This document shows positions 1-9,510 of a stretch of 37,896 bases of DNA, one piece after another. The translations under genes and the position numbers were made by a program. This stretch comes from Sedimentimonas flavescens (GTDB lineage: Bacteria; Pseudomonadota; Alphaproteobacteria; Rhodobacterales; Rhodobacteraceae), in contig NZ_JAHVAI010000020.1 of the NCBI RefSeq assembly GCF_019264375.1, positions 1 to 37,896 of the forward strand. Reading direction: 5' to 3'. Positions within the stretch are counted from its first letter, which is position 1, and each line of letters begins with the position of its first letter. The notes below the pieces were generated by a model. It was not told the origin of the DNA. It searched no databases and was given only the letters and a program-made list of their open reading frames with translations.

Positions 1-74
1 CCGCTTCCGTCCGCCTTCACGCGAACCTTCACGTTGTAGTCAATCACCCGCTTAACAGGCACCAATACCTTCAT
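1..74 (-). CDS. etfB: Electron transfer flavoprotein beta subunit, N-terminal fragment (runs off the left edge)
   Basis: Only the first 24 or so codons are present. The reverse strand from 74 reads [20 protein letters not shown] and continues to the edge, which is the characteristic start of bacterial EtfB. EtfB with EtfA forms the FAD/AMP-containing heterodimer that takes electrons from acyl-CoA dehydrogenases and passes them to ETF-ubiquinone oxidoreductase. The start is supported by an AGGAG motif 8 nt upstream of the ATG. It lies downstream of livM on the same strand, 54 bp away, with a strong hairpin between them, so it may be a separate transcription unit or the tail of the transport/acyl-CoA synthetase operon. 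The placement fits acyl-CoA metabolism. The identification rests on the N-terminus alone. Confidence 0.85.
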   Translation of the reverse strand, partial: MKVLVPVKRVIDYNVKVRVKADGS

Positions 75-100
75 GGGAACACTCCTGTGGGCAGAAGAGG

Positions 101-122
101 CCGGGGCCCCGATGGGCCCCGG
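101..122 (-). terminator. Strong GC hairpin between livM and etfB
   Basis: Positions 101-109 (CCGGGGCCC) pair perfectly with 114-122 (GGGCCCCGG) around a 4-nt loop, giving a 9-bp all-GC stem just after the livM stop. There is no clear U-tract on the minus strand, so it may be a terminator-like or transcript-stabilising intercistronic hairpin rather than a full intrinsic terminator. Confidence 0.55.
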
Positions 123-128
123 ACAGGA

Positions 129-1052
129 TCAGAACGAGCGGCGCAGGAACTCACGCAATTCGCCGACGACACCGCGGCGGAACGAGAGCACGCAGGCCAC
201 GAAGATCACGCCAAGCACCACCGGCACCCAGGCGGCCAGCGGCCCCGAGGCAAGGTAGTTTTGCAGCGTCACGATGATACCCGCGCCCACGGCCGGACCG
301 GCGATGGTGCCAAGGCCACCGAGCAGCGTCATCAGCACCACCTCGCCCGACATGTGCCAATGCGCGTCGGTCAGCGAGGCCAGCTGGAATACCACCGTCT
401 TGGTCGCACCGGCCAGGCCCGCCAGCGTCGCCGAAAGCACGAAGGCCAGAAGCTTGTAACGCTCGATGTCATAGCCGAGCGAACGAGCGCGGTCTTCGTT
501 GTCGCGAATGGCGCTGAGCACCTGACCGAAGGGCGAATGCACGGCGCGCGCGATCAGCAGGAAGCCGGCCAGACAGATCGCCAGCACGAAGTAATACATC
601 GAGCGGTCATTCGTCAGGTCGATCATCCCGAGCGCCATGCCACGCGGCACGCCCTGAAGACCGTTCTCACCGCCGGTGAAGGGCGAGGAGATGAAGACGA
701 AGTAAGCCATCTGCGCCATGGCCAGCGTGATCATGGCGAAGTAGATGCCCTGACGACGGATCGCCAGAGTGCCGATCGCAAGCCCGAGGACACCGGCCGA
801 AAGCGCGCCGACAAGGATGCCCAGTTCAGTCGGCAGGCCCCAGACCTTGAGCGCATGGCCCGAGATATAGGCTGCGCCGCCGAAGAAGGCCGCGTGACCG
901 AAGCTGAGCAACCCGCCATAGCCCAGGATAAGGTTGAAGGCCGAGGCAAAGAGCGCAAAGCACAGCAGCTTCATCAGGAAGACGGGGTAGATGAAGAGCG
1001 GCGCTGCCAGCGAGATGGCCAGAACGATGAGATAGCCGAGAAACTTGTTCAT
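129..1052 (-). CDS. livM: Branched-chain amino acid-type ABC transporter permease LivM
   Basis: A 307-residue, very hydrophobic inner-membrane permease of the LivM (BPD_transp_2) family. After a first helix (MNKFLGYLIVLAISL) it shows the LivM hallmark GYGGLLSFGHAAFFGGAAY near residues 44-62 and a conserved cytoplasmic loop with AIRDNEDRARSLGYD, which contacts the ATPases. It would pair with LivH and the ATPases LivG/LivF to move a ligand delivered by the periplasmic protein at 2030-3235. I chose the ATG at 1052 because it has a GAGAGGA ribosome-binding site and matches the family length. A longer reading up to 1124 would run back into livH. livM follows livH by 13 bp, so the two are cotranscribed. 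The substrate may be a carboxylate rather than an amino acid, given the adjacent acyl-CoA synthetase (inference). Confidence 0.93.
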   Translation of the reverse strand: MNKFLGYLIVLAISLAAPLFIYPVFLMKLLCFALFASAFNLILGYGGLLSFGHAAFFGGAAYISGHALKVWGLPTELGILVGALSAGVLGLAIGTLAIRRQGIYFAMITLAMAQMAYFVFISSPFTGGENGLQGVPRGMALGMIDLTNDRSMYYFVLAICLAGFLLIARAVHSPFGQVLSAIRDNEDRARSLGYDIERYKLLAFVLSATLAGLAGATKTVVFQLASLTDAHWHMSGEVVLMTLLGGLGTIAGPAVGAGIIVTLQNYLASGPLAAWVPVVLGVIFVACVLSFRRGVVGELREFLRRSF

Positions 1053-1065
1053 TGTCCGTATCCTC

Positions 1066-1956
1066 TCACGCGGGCTTGCCGAACAGCCCTGCCGGGCGCA
1101 GCACCAGAACGATGGCCATGACAACGAAGATCACGGTCGAAGACGCCTCGGGCCAGAACACCTTGGTCAGGCCTTCGATGACGCCCATGCTCAGACCGGT
1201 CACCACCGCGCCCATGATCGAGCCCATGCCGCCGATCACGACTACGGCGAAGACGACGATGATCAGGTTCGAGCCCATCAGCGGATTGACCTGCGTGATC
1301 GGCGCGGCGAGCACACCGGCGAAGGCGGCAAGTGCGACGCCATAGCCATAGGCCAGCGTGGTCAGCAGCGGTACGTTCACACCGAAGGCCTGCAGCAGGC
1401 GCGGGTTTTCCGTGCCGGCGCGCAGATAGGCGCCGATCTTGGTGCGCTCGAACAGATACCAGGTCGCCACACAGACCGCGAGCGAAGCCACCACGACCCA
1501 GCCGCGATAGAAGGGCAGGAACATGAAGCCAAGGTTCACGCCGCCTTGCAGCGCTTCCGGCGTGGGATAGGGAATGCCCGAGGCGCCAAAGAGTTTGACG
1601 AAGGTCCCCTCGATCACCAGCGCAAGACCGAAGGTCAGCAGCAGGCCGTAGAGGTGGTCGATGCCCGACAGGCGGCGCAGCAGCACGCGCTCAAGCCCGA
1701 CACCGATGGCACCGACGATCAGCGGCGCAAAGATCAGCGCGCCCCAGTAGCCGATGCCCAGATATTGCGTCAGCCCCAGCGTGGCGAAAGCGCCCAGCAT
1801 GTAAAGCGCGCCATGAGCGAAGTTGACGATATTGAGAAGGCCAAAGATGACGGCCAGGCCGAGCGAAAGCACCGCGTAGAACGCGCCGTTGATGAGGCCC
1901 AGAAGCAATTGGCCGAAAAGCACTTGCGGGGGAAAGCCCAGCAGATCCGTCAGCAT
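1066..1956 (-). CDS. livH: Branched-chain amino acid-type ABC transporter permease LivH
   Basis: A 296-residue integral-membrane permease of the LivH family. The first half carries the family signature GLINGAFYAVLSLGLAVIFG and NIVNFAHGALYMLGA. The C-terminal half has the cytoplasmic loop TKIGAYLRAGTENPRLLQAFGV followed by the GGMGSIMGAVVTGLSMGV helices. It forms the transmembrane pore with LivM. It lies between the binding-protein gene (stop 2030) and livM (start 1052) on the same strand. The 73-bp gap to the binding-protein gene holds a long hairpin, so the permease genes are probably expressed at a lower level than the binding protein. There is nothing unusual in the protein itself. Confidence 0.93.
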   Translation of the reverse strand: MLTDLLGFPPQVLFGQLLLGLINGAFYAVLSLGLAVIFGLLNIVNFAHGALYMLGAFATLGLTQYLGIGYWGALIFAPLIVGAIGVGLERVLLRRLSGIDHLYGLLLTFGLALVIEGTFVKLFGASGIPYPTPEALQGGVNLGFMFLPFYRGWVVVASLAVCVATWYLFERTKIGAYLRAGTENPRLLQAFGVNVPLLTTLAYGYGVALAAFAGVLAAPITQVNPLMGSNLIIVVFAVVVIGGMGSIMGAVVTGLSMGVIEGLTKVFWPEASSTVIFVVMAIVLVLRPAGLFGKPA

Positions 1957-1982
1957 AGGTTATGTCCTTGTTTGCATTGCCG

Positions 1983-2024
1983 GATGCTCCACCGGATGCC
2001 ACGAAGGCACCCGGTGGTCGCATC
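1983..2024 (-). terminator. Long intercistronic stem-loop between binding-protein and permease genes
   Basis: Arms GATGC (1983-1987), CCACCGG (1989-1995) and TGCC (1997-2000) pair with GGCA (2006-2009), CCGGTGG (2011-2017) and GCATC (2020-2024), interrupted by single mismatches, around the loop ACGAA. That is 16 base pairs with no U-tract. Its place just 3' of the binding-protein stop is typical of structures that stabilise the upstream part of a transporter mRNA so that more periplasmic protein than permease is made. It could also be a partial terminator. Confidence 0.6.
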
Positions 2025-2029
2025 TCGCA

Positions 2030-3235
2030 TTACTTCGTGGGGCAGGTGCTTTCGGAAAGAGGGCCGAAAGCCTCTTCACCCGGAATGGTCCGCACGATTT
2101 TGAGGTAGTCCCAGGGCCCGGAGGAGTCGGCCGGAGATTTGACCTCTGCGAGATACATGTCGTGCACCATGCGGCCGTCGGTGCGCAGAACGCCGCCATT
2201 GGCGAACATGTCCTCGACCGGCATTTCGCGCATCTTGGCCAGAACGGTATCGGTGTCATCCGAGCCGGTGGCTTCGATGGCCTTCAGGTAGTGACGCACG
2301 GCCGAGTAGGTGCCAGCCTGGATGCCCGTCGGCATCTTGCCGGTCTTCTCGAAGAAGCGCTTCGACCACTCGCGGGTCTCGTCGTTCATGTCCCAGTAGA
2401 AGCTCACGGTCATCTGCAGGCCCTGCGCGGTGTCGAGGCCAAGCGCGTGGACGTCCGACAGGAAGACCAGCAGACCGGCGATCTTCTGACCGGCTTCGAC
2501 GATGCCGAATTCCTTGGCGGCCTTGATCGCGTTGATGGTGTCGCCGCCGGCGTTGGCCAGGCCGATGACCTTCGCGCCCGAGGCCTGCGCCTGCAGCATG
2601 AAGGAGGAGAAGTCAGACGCCGGGAACGGATGCTTGACCGAGCCCAGAACCTTGCCGCCAGCGGCCTCGACCACTTTCGACACGTCGCCCTGAAGCGCCT
2701 CGCCAAAGGCGTAGTCGGCGGTCAGGAAGAACCAGCTGTCGCCGCCCTCGGCCACGACGGCCGAACCGGTGCCGACGCCGAGCGCGCGCGTGTTGTAGGT
2801 CCAGTGCAGGCCGGTCGGGATGCAGGCGTCGTTGGTCAGCGGCGAGGAGGCCGCACCCGAGACGAGCGCGATCTTGTTCTGCTGCTTGGCCACTTCGAAG
2901 ACCGCCATGGCAACCGAGGTGGTCACGAGTTCCGCGAAGGCGTCGACCTTCTCGGTGTCGCCCCACTGGCGCGCCTTGTTGGCCGAGATGTCGGCCTTGT
3001 TCTGGTGGTCGGCCGAGACCAGCTCGATCGGTGCGCCGGCGACGGTGCCGCCGAATTCCTCGATCGCCATTTCGGCTGCGGTGATGGTGCCCGGACCCGC
3101 CACGTCCGAATAGGTGCCCGACATGTCGGTCAGCAGGCCGATCTTGACGACGCCATCGCTGATTTCGGCGCTTGCACCGCTGGCGAGCATCGCCAGAACC
3201 GAGGCGCTGGCCGCGAGTTTCTTGAACAGTTTCAT
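2030..3235 (-). CDS. LivK-type periplasmic substrate-binding protein
   Basis: A 401-residue precursor with a clear Sec signal peptide (MKLFKKLAASASVLAMLASGASA, cleavage near residue 23) and a type I periplasmic-binding fold of the leucine-binding-protein superfamily. Visible landmarks are VKIGLLTDMSGTYSD at the start of the mature protein, ELVSADHQNKADIS, the LVTTSVAMAVFEVA segment, TADYAFGEALQ and the C-terminal YSAVRHYLKAIEATGS. An AGGAGGA ribosome-binding site precedes the ATG at 3235. It delivers a ligand to LivHM/LivGF. Relatives of this subgroup occur in many paralogues in alphaproteobacteria, often beside CoA ligases. I therefore expect an aliphatic or aromatic carboxylate rather than leucine, but the sequence does not fix the ligand. 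Convention would call it livK; I leave the symbol blank because specificity is open. Confidence 0.9.
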   Translation of the reverse strand: MKLFKKLAASASVLAMLASGASAEISDGVVKIGLLTDMSGTYSDVAGPGTITAAEMAIEEFGGTVAGAPIELVSADHQNKADISANKARQWGDTEKVDAFAELVTTSVAMAVFEVAKQQNKIALVSGAASSPLTNDACIPTGLHWTYNTRALGVGTGSAVVAEGGDSWFFLTADYAFGEALQGDVSKVVEAAGGKVLGSVKHPFPASDFSSFMLQAQASGAKVIGLANAGGDTINAIKAAKEFGIVEAGQKIAGLLVFLSDVHALGLDTAQGLQMTVSFYWDMNDETREWSKRFFEKTGKMPTGIQAGTYSAVRHYLKAIEATGSDDTDTVLAKMREMPVEDMFANGGVLRTDGRMVHDMYLAEVKSPADSSGPWDYLKIVRTIPGEEAFGPLSESTCPTK

Positions 3236-3272
3236 TAAGTTCCTCCTCCTAGGATGATTTCCGGCGTCCTCC

Positions 3273-4025
3273 TCAGACGCTCAGATATTGGTCGAAAATG
3301 TGCTGCTTGCTCTCCAGCTCATCGGCCTTGATGGTCGCGACGATCTTGCCGTGATCCATCACGAAGTGACGGTCGGCGAGCGGGGCTGCGAAGCGGAAGT
3401 TCTGCTCGACGAGAACGACGGTGTAGCCGCGCGTCTTCAGCTCAAGCAGCACCTCGCCCAGCTTGTCCACGATGACCGGGGCAAGGCCCTCGGTGATCTC
3501 ATCGAGCAGCAGGATATTGGCGCCGGTGCGCAGGATGCGGGCCATGGCCAGCATCTGCTGCTCGCCGCCCGACAGGCGGGTGCCCTGGCTGCGGCGACGT
3601 TCGGCAAGGTTGGGGAACATCTCGTAGAGTTCCTCGACCGACATGCCGCCATCGGCCACGCGCGGCGGCAGCATCAGGTTCTCTTCGACCGACAGGCGCG
3701 AGAAGATGCCGCGCTCTTCGGGGCAGTAGCCAACGCCCAGATGCGCGATGGAATGGGGCGTCGCGTGGATCACCTCTTCGCCCTTGAGCATGATCGAGCC
3801 GGTGCGGTGGCCGATCAGCCCCATGATCGAGCGCAGCGTGGTGGTGCGCCCCGAGCCGTTGCGGCCCAGAAGCGTGACCAGTTCGCCCTGATAGACCTTC
3901 ATGTCGATGCCGTGCAGCGCATGGCTTTCGCCATAGAAGGCGTGCAGGTCCTGGATGCGCAGCTCCTCGATATGCTCCGAGACGTGCTGGCCGCCGATGT
4001 CGTGGTTCTCGATCACGTCGCTCAT
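3273..4025 (-). CDS. livF: Branched-chain amino acid-type ABC transporter ATPase LivF
   Basis: A 250-residue ABC ATPase of the LivF family. It has an ABC signature LSGGEQQMLAMARIL, a Walker B ILLLDEITEGLAP and a switch His region VLVEQNFRFA, where LivF proteins typically have EQN instead of EHD. The Walker A reads GRNGSGRTTT: the lysine that normally holds the beta-phosphate is Arg60, confirmed from the codon CGC. The start ATG at 4025 overlaps the livG stop (ATGA), so translation is coupled. About 20 residues precede the fold (ENHDIGGQHVSEHIEELRIQ), slightly longer than usual. It powers the LivHM permease together with LivG, and the binding-protein gene follows 37 bp downstream. Confidence 0.92.
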   Translation of the reverse strand: MSDVIENHDIGGQHVSEHIEELRIQDLHAFYGESHALHGIDMKVYQGELVTLLGRNGSGRTTTLRSIMGLIGHRTGSIMLKGEEVIHATPHSIAHLGVGYCPEERGIFSRLSVEENLMLPPRVADGGMSVEELYEMFPNLAERRRSQGTRLSGGEQQMLAMARILRTGANILLLDEITEGLAPVIVDKLGEVLLELKTRGYTVVLVEQNFRFAAPLADRHFVMDHGKIVATIKADELESKQHIFDQYLSV

Positions 4026-4780
4026 GCCGCTTTCCCCATATAGGCTTCCTTGACGCGCGGATCGGCCGAGACCTCGGCATAGGTGCCTTCGGTCAGAACG
4101 GCGCCGCGTTGCAGGACGGTGATCTGGTCGCAAAGCGTCGAAACGACGCCCAGGTTGTGCTCGACCATCAGGATTGTGCGGTTCTTCGAAACCTTGCGGA
4201 TCAGCTGGGTGATCAACTCGACATCCTCGCGGCCCATGCCCTGCGTGGGCTCGTCGAGCAGCATCATCTCGGGTTCGAGCGCGAGGGTCGTGGCGATCTC
4301 CAGCGCACGCTTGCGGCCATAGGGCAGATCGCCGACCATCGCGTCGCAGAAGCGCTCAAGCCCCACCATGCCGAGCAATTCGTCGGCGCGGTCATTGAGC
4401 TTGTGCAGCGTCTTTTCCGAGCGCCAGAAGTGGAACGAGGTGCCGAGCTTGCGTTGCAGCGCCACGCGGACGTTTTCGCGCGCGGTCATATGCGGGAAAA
4501 CGGCCGAAATCTGGAACGAACGCACCACGCCCATGCGCGAGATTTCCGCGGGCTTGGCATTGGTGATGTCGCGCCCGTTGAACGCGATTGAGCCGCGCGT
4601 CGGGATCAGGAACTTGGTCAACAGGTTGAAGACCGTGGTCTTGCCCGCACCGTTCGGCCCGATCAGGGCGTGGATGGTGTGGCGGCGGATACGAAGGTCA
4701 ACCTCGCTCACGGCGGTGAAGCCCTTGAACTCCTTGGTCAACCCGCGGGTTTCCAGAATGAAATCGTCGGATTTGCTCAT
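4022..4780 (-). CDS. livG: Branched-chain amino acid-type ABC transporter ATPase LivG
   Basis: A 252-residue ABC ATPase. Walker A is intact (GPNGAGKTT, Lys47), the Q-loop is at VRSFQIS near residue 90, Walker B reads MMLLDEPTQGM near 172-182 and the switch is VEHNLGVV. The ABC signature is unusual, LPYGRKRALEIA instead of the common LSxGxQR form. I start it at the ATG at 4780 (MSKSDD) because homologues begin close to the ETRGLTKEFKGF segment; the upstream GCGAGTG is only a weak ribosome-binding site. The stop overlaps the livF start by 4 nt. The acyl-CoA synthetase lies 67 bp upstream across a hairpin, so the whole set may be transcribed from the 6489-6674 region. Confidence 0.92.
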   Translation of the reverse strand: MSKSDDFILETRGLTKEFKGFTAVSEVDLRIRRHTIHALIGPNGAGKTTVFNLLTKFLIPTRGSIAFNGRDITNAKPAEISRMGVVRSFQISAVFPHMTARENVRVALQRKLGTSFHFWRSEKTLHKLNDRADELLGMVGLERFCDAMVGDLPYGRKRALEIATTLALEPEMMLLDEPTQGMGREDVELITQLIRKVSKNRTILMVEHNLGVVSTLCDQITVLQRGAVLTEGTYAEVSADPRVKEAYMGKAA

Positions 4781-4805
4781 GACACTCGCTTTGCAGAAAG
4801 AGGGC

Positions 4806-4832
4806 GGCGTGCGGGGCAAGCCCCGCAACGCC
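4806..4832 (-). terminator. Hairpin between acyl-CoA synthetase and livG
   Basis: GGCGTGCGGGG (4806-4816) pairs with CCCCGC plus ACGCC (4821-4826 and 4828-4832) with one bulged A, around the tetraloop CAAG: an 11-bp, nearly all-GC stem in the 67-bp gap. There is no U-tract. It probably tunes the ratio between the ligase and the ABC genes. Confidence 0.5.
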
Positions 4833-4847
4833 TCCAGTTCAGGGGGG

Positions 4848-6488
<1,641 letters not shown>

Positions 6489-6674
6489 GATGTAAGTCCC
6501 TCCGCTCGACCCGGAACCCCTCCTGCTCCGAGTCAATGCGCAAAACTTACACACGGGCATATTGCCCAATTTTCCACGAAATGTATCCAATTGTGACATG
6601 CCGGGAATTTGGCTTGGGAAACCCGGCCCGCTGTCGCATCGTAGGATGTGCCAAGCCAACGCCCAACGGACGAC
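6489..6674. promoter_or_regulatory. Divergent promoter region between CoA ligase/liv operon and the kinase cassette
   Basis: This 186-bp gap separates divergent starts. It is more AT-rich than its surroundings in its middle (6541-6600) and holds a perfect inverted repeat GGGCA-TAT-TGCCC at 6555-6567. A second weaker dyad pairs GCCGGG (6600-6605) with CCCGGC (6622-6627). These are candidate binding sites for the response regulator at 8666-9382. I could not assign -35/-10 boxes with confidence. Confidence 0.45.
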
Positions 6675-8669
6675 ATGATGCGAGACGCGCCAAATGATCT
6701 CGGCCTTTCCGGCCTCGTCCTGGAGGGGCTTGGCAAGCTTGACCAGGGCATTACCATCTTCGATCAGCACCTGCGCATGATCGCGTGGAACGACCAGTTC
6801 CTTGAGATGTGCGACTACCCCGCGCATCTGGCCTTTCAGGGCGCGGATTTCGCCAGCTTCATCCATTACAATGCCGCGCGCGGTGAATATGGCCCCGGCG
6901 ATCCCGATGCGCTGGTGGCCGAGCGCGTCGAGAAGGCCCGCCGGTTCGAGCGCCACCAGTTCGAGCGCGCGCGCCCCAACGGACGCGTACTGGAGGTGAC
7001 CGGCTCGCCCCTGCCCGGTGGCGGCTTCGTGACGATCTACACCGACGTCACCGAGCGCCGGAACCAGGAGGCGCGACTGCAACAATTGGTCGAAGAGCGG
7101 ACCCATGCGCTGCAACTCAGCGAGGCGCGGCTCAAGCTGATCGCCGACGAGGTGCCCGCCGGCATCGCCCATATCGCCCGCGACATGAAGGTGCTGTACG
7201 CCAATCGTCGCTTTGCCGGGGCCTATGGGCGCACGCCCGAAGAGGTGATCGGCCTCTACGCCTCGGACATCCTGCATCCGCGCACCCTGAGCGAGTCTGC
7301 GCGGTTCTTCGAACAATCGCGGCGCGGTGCGCTTGTGGACTTCGAGATGCGCATCGAGCTGCCCGATGGTCGTTTCAAGGATATTCGCACCCTGTTGCGC
7401 CCCGAGACGCCCTCGTCGGGCGAGGTGATCGGGTTCTACCTTCTGTCGATCGACGTGACGCGCCGCAAGGCCACCATGTCGGCGCTGATGGGTTCGCAGA
7501 AGATGGATGCGCTTGGCCGTATGGCCAGCGGCATCTCGCATGATTTCAACAACCTGCTGACGATCATCCTGGGCAATCTCGTGCCGTTGGCCGAGGAATT
7601 GGGCGAGGGGGAACTGGTCGCGGATTACCTTGCCCCGGCGATCTCGGCGGCGCGGCGCGGCTCGGCGCTGACGCAGCGGCTGCTGACCCTGGCGCGGCGT
7701 GAGCAATTCGCCCCCGAACCCACCGATATTGTCGGCGCCGTGGAAGAGATCCACACGCTGCTGCGCTCATCCCTGCCGCGCAGCCTAGAGATCGTGCAGG
7801 AGTATCGCACCGATGTGCCCTCGGCCCTTGTCGACCGGGCGCAGCTGGAGATGGCGCTGCTGAACCTTGCGATCAACGCCAAGGATGCGACCGGGGGCGT
7901 CGGGCGGATCGAGATCGAGGTCGCGCCGTACGACCTGCCCCCCGAAGAGGCCGAACTGCTGCACCTGCCGGTGGGCCATTACGTGCGCATCCGCTTCTCG
8001 GATGACGGCTGCGGCATGTCGGCCGAACAGACCGAGCGGGTGTTCGAACCCTTCTACACCTCGAAAGCCGCAGGGGCAGGGTCGGGCCTTGGGCTATCGA
8101 TGGTCTATGGTTTCGTCAAACAGTCGAACGGGGCAATCTCGGTGGACAGCGCGCCGGGGCAAGGCGCGCGCTTCACCATCCTGTTGCCGGGGGTGGAACT
8201 GCGTGCGCCCGCCGAACCCGCCCCCACCGCAGAGGCCAGCCCCGAGGCGGGTGCGGCCGAGTTGCTTCTGCTGGTCGAGGATGACATGCAGGTGCGGCGC
8301 ACCATCCGCCGTCAGATCGCGGCGCTTGGCTATCCGCTGATCGAGGCCGAAACCGGGGACGAGGCATTGAACCTGCTGGATCATATCGAAGAGGTCGGCA
8401 TCGTGCTGACCGATATCGACATGCCAGGCAAGACCGACGGCTTCGCGCTGGCCCGGCATCTGGCCGCCACCCGCCCCGAAATCGCCGTCCTGCTGATGAG
8501 CGGTCAGGCCAGCCTGACCCAGCCCGATGATGGCGCGCTGTCCGATATTCCCGCATTACGCAAACCTTTTACCGATGCGCAGCTGACCGACGCGCTTTCC
8601 AAGGCGCGCCAGCGCGCGCGCCGCGATATTTCCCGTGGAATGTCCATTGCAGAGAGATCGAGCAAATGA
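6675..8669 (+). CDS. Soluble PAS-PAS hybrid histidine kinase with C-terminal receiver
   Basis: About 664 residues with no membrane segment, so a cytosolic kinase. Order: a PAS domain of the PAS_7 type (residues ~14-127, LDQGITIFDQHLRMIAWND), a short coiled coil (127-155), a second PAS (150-265), a HisKA with the phospho-accepting His289 (GISHDFNN), an ATPase domain (N-box Asn401, DDGCGMS, GSGLGLSMVYGF), and a receiver (VLTDIDMPG, Asp580, Lys630). The start is uncertain: ATG at 6675 or 6678 has only a weak GGACG site, and GTG at 6648 is a possible earlier start with GTAGGAT before it. Its stop overlaps the response-regulator start (ATGA). Because it lacks a periplasmic domain, ligand sensing must come from PAS binding or from the membrane proteins encoded downstream (inference). 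Confidence 0.9.
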   Translation: MMRDAPNDLGLSGLVLEGLGKLDQGITIFDQHLRMIAWNDQFLEMCDYPAHLAFQGADFASFIHYNAARGEYGPGDPDALVAERVEKARRFERHQFERARPNGRVLEVTGSPLPGGGFVTIYTDVTERRNQEARLQQLVEERTHALQLSEARLKLIADEVPAGIAHIARDMKVLYANRRFAGAYGRTPEEVIGLYASDILHPRTLSESARFFEQSRRGALVDFEMRIELPDGRFKDIRTLLRPETPSSGEVIGFYLLSIDVTRRKATMSALMGSQKMDALGRMASGISHDFNNLLTIILGNLVPLAEELGEGELVADYLAPAISAARRGSALTQRLLTLARREQFAPEPTDIVGAVEEIHTLLRSSLPRSLEIVQEYRTDVPSALVDRAQLEMALLNLAINAKDATGGVGRIEIEVAPYDLPPEEAELLHLPVGHYVRIRFSDDGCGMSAEQTERVFEPFYTSKAAGAGSGLGLSMVYGFVKQSNGAISVDSAPGQGARFTILLPGVELRAPAEPAPTAEASPEAGAAELLLLVEDDMQVRRTIRRQIAALGYPLIEAETGDEALNLLDHIEEVGIVLTDIDMPGKTDGFALARHLAATRPEIAVLLMSGQASLTQPDDGALSDIPALRKPFTDAQLTDALSKARQRARRDISRGMSIAERSSK

Positions 8670-9382
8670 GCACGCTTGTGTACCTTCTCGAGGATGATCT
8701 GGATATCAGCCGGCTGATCGAGCGCAGCCTCGTGCAGCAGGGCTTCACCATGCGCAGCTTCCGCCGCCTGGCCGAGTTCGAGCGCGAATTGCGCCGCCAG
8801 ACACCGGACCTTTGCCTGATCGACCTGTCACTGCCCGATGGCGACGGGCTGAGCCTGATCAACGGCAATACCCTGCCCGAGAACATGCCGCGCGTGATCG
8901 TGACCGGGCGCGGTTCGGTCACCGACAAGGTCGTCGGGCTTGAGATCGGCGCGGATGACTACATCGTCAAGCCCTTCGAGCCGCGCGAACTGGTAGCCCG
9001 CCTGCGCGCCGTCCTGCGCCGCAGCCGCAAGAGCCGCGAGGCCGCCGAGAGCGATCCACATTCGGTGGCCAGCTTTGGCGGCTGGACCGCGAACCTCAAG
9101 GCCTGCACCCTGACGCATACCGATGGCCACCAGGTCACGCTCAGCTCGTCGGAGAACAGCCTGCTTGAGGCTTTCCTGCGCGCACCGGGCCGTGTGCTGA
9201 GCCGCTCGAACCTGCTCGATGCGACGCAGGGGCGCTCGAACGAGCCCTTCGATCGCAGCATGGACGCCCGTGTCTGCCGCCTGCGTCGCAAGATCGCGCG
9301 CGCACCCGACGATGGCGAAGTCATCCGCACGGTCTATGGCGCGGGCTACATCTTTAGCGCCGAGGTGGACTGGAGCGACTGA
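8666..9382 (+). CDS. OmpR/PhoB-type response regulator
   Basis: A 238-residue two-domain regulator. The receiver domain (1-115) has the acidic pair Glu9/Asp10/Asp11 (LLEDDLD), phosphoacceptor Asp53 (CLIDLSLPDGDG), Thr80 and Lys102 (YIVKPFEP). A winged-helix trans_reg_C domain follows (130-235), ending RVCRLRRKIARAPDDGEVIRTVYGAGYIF, which is the recognition helix and wing. It is translationally coupled to the kinase by a 4-nt overlap, so they are almost certainly a pair. The presence of a second receiver on the kinase implies either a phosphorelay or feedback competition for phosphate. Likely targets are the divergent region 6489-6674 and the gap upstream of 9511 (inference). Confidence 0.93.
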   Translation: MSTLVYLLEDDLDISRLIERSLVQQGFTMRSFRRLAEFERELRRQTPDLCLIDLSLPDGDGLSLINGNTLPENMPRVIVTGRGSVTDKVVGLEIGADDYIVKPFEPRELVARLRAVLRRSRKSREAAESDPHSVASFGGWTANLKACTLTHTDGHQVTLSSSENSLLEAFLRAPGRVLSRSNLLDATQGRSNEPFDRSMDARVCRLRRKIARAPDDGEVIRTVYGAGYIFSAEVDWSD

Positions 9383-9401
9383 AGCCGCTCACGGTTTTTT
9401 T
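9373..9401 (+). terminator. Candidate intrinsic terminator after the response regulator
   Basis: GAGCG (9373-9377) pairs with CGCTC (9386-9390) around an 8-nt loop that includes the stop codon, followed 4 nt later by seven T residues (9395-9401). The stem is short, so termination would be partial. The following 110 bp to the next start could hold a separate promoter. Confidence 0.4.
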
Positions 9402-9510
9402 CGAAATCGCTGCGCGTTATGGCATGCTGTGTGTCGGAACCCGTAATCGACGCGAGAGATCACTCCGTGCCAGTCCCGACCCCAACCATCGCTAGCCGGA
9501 GCCGGGGCTA

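Noticed and set aside
1889-3238. A 449-codon plus-strand open frame
   Set aside because: It mirrors the periplasmic binding-protein gene, is rich in His/Arg/Gly and has no recognisable fold.
6489-7754. Upstream extension of the acyl-CoA synthetase frame to a 968-residue protein
   Set aside because: The extra 422 residues are the mirror image of the hybrid kinase gene on the other strand and lack family similarity; the synthetase has a normal N-terminus at 6488.
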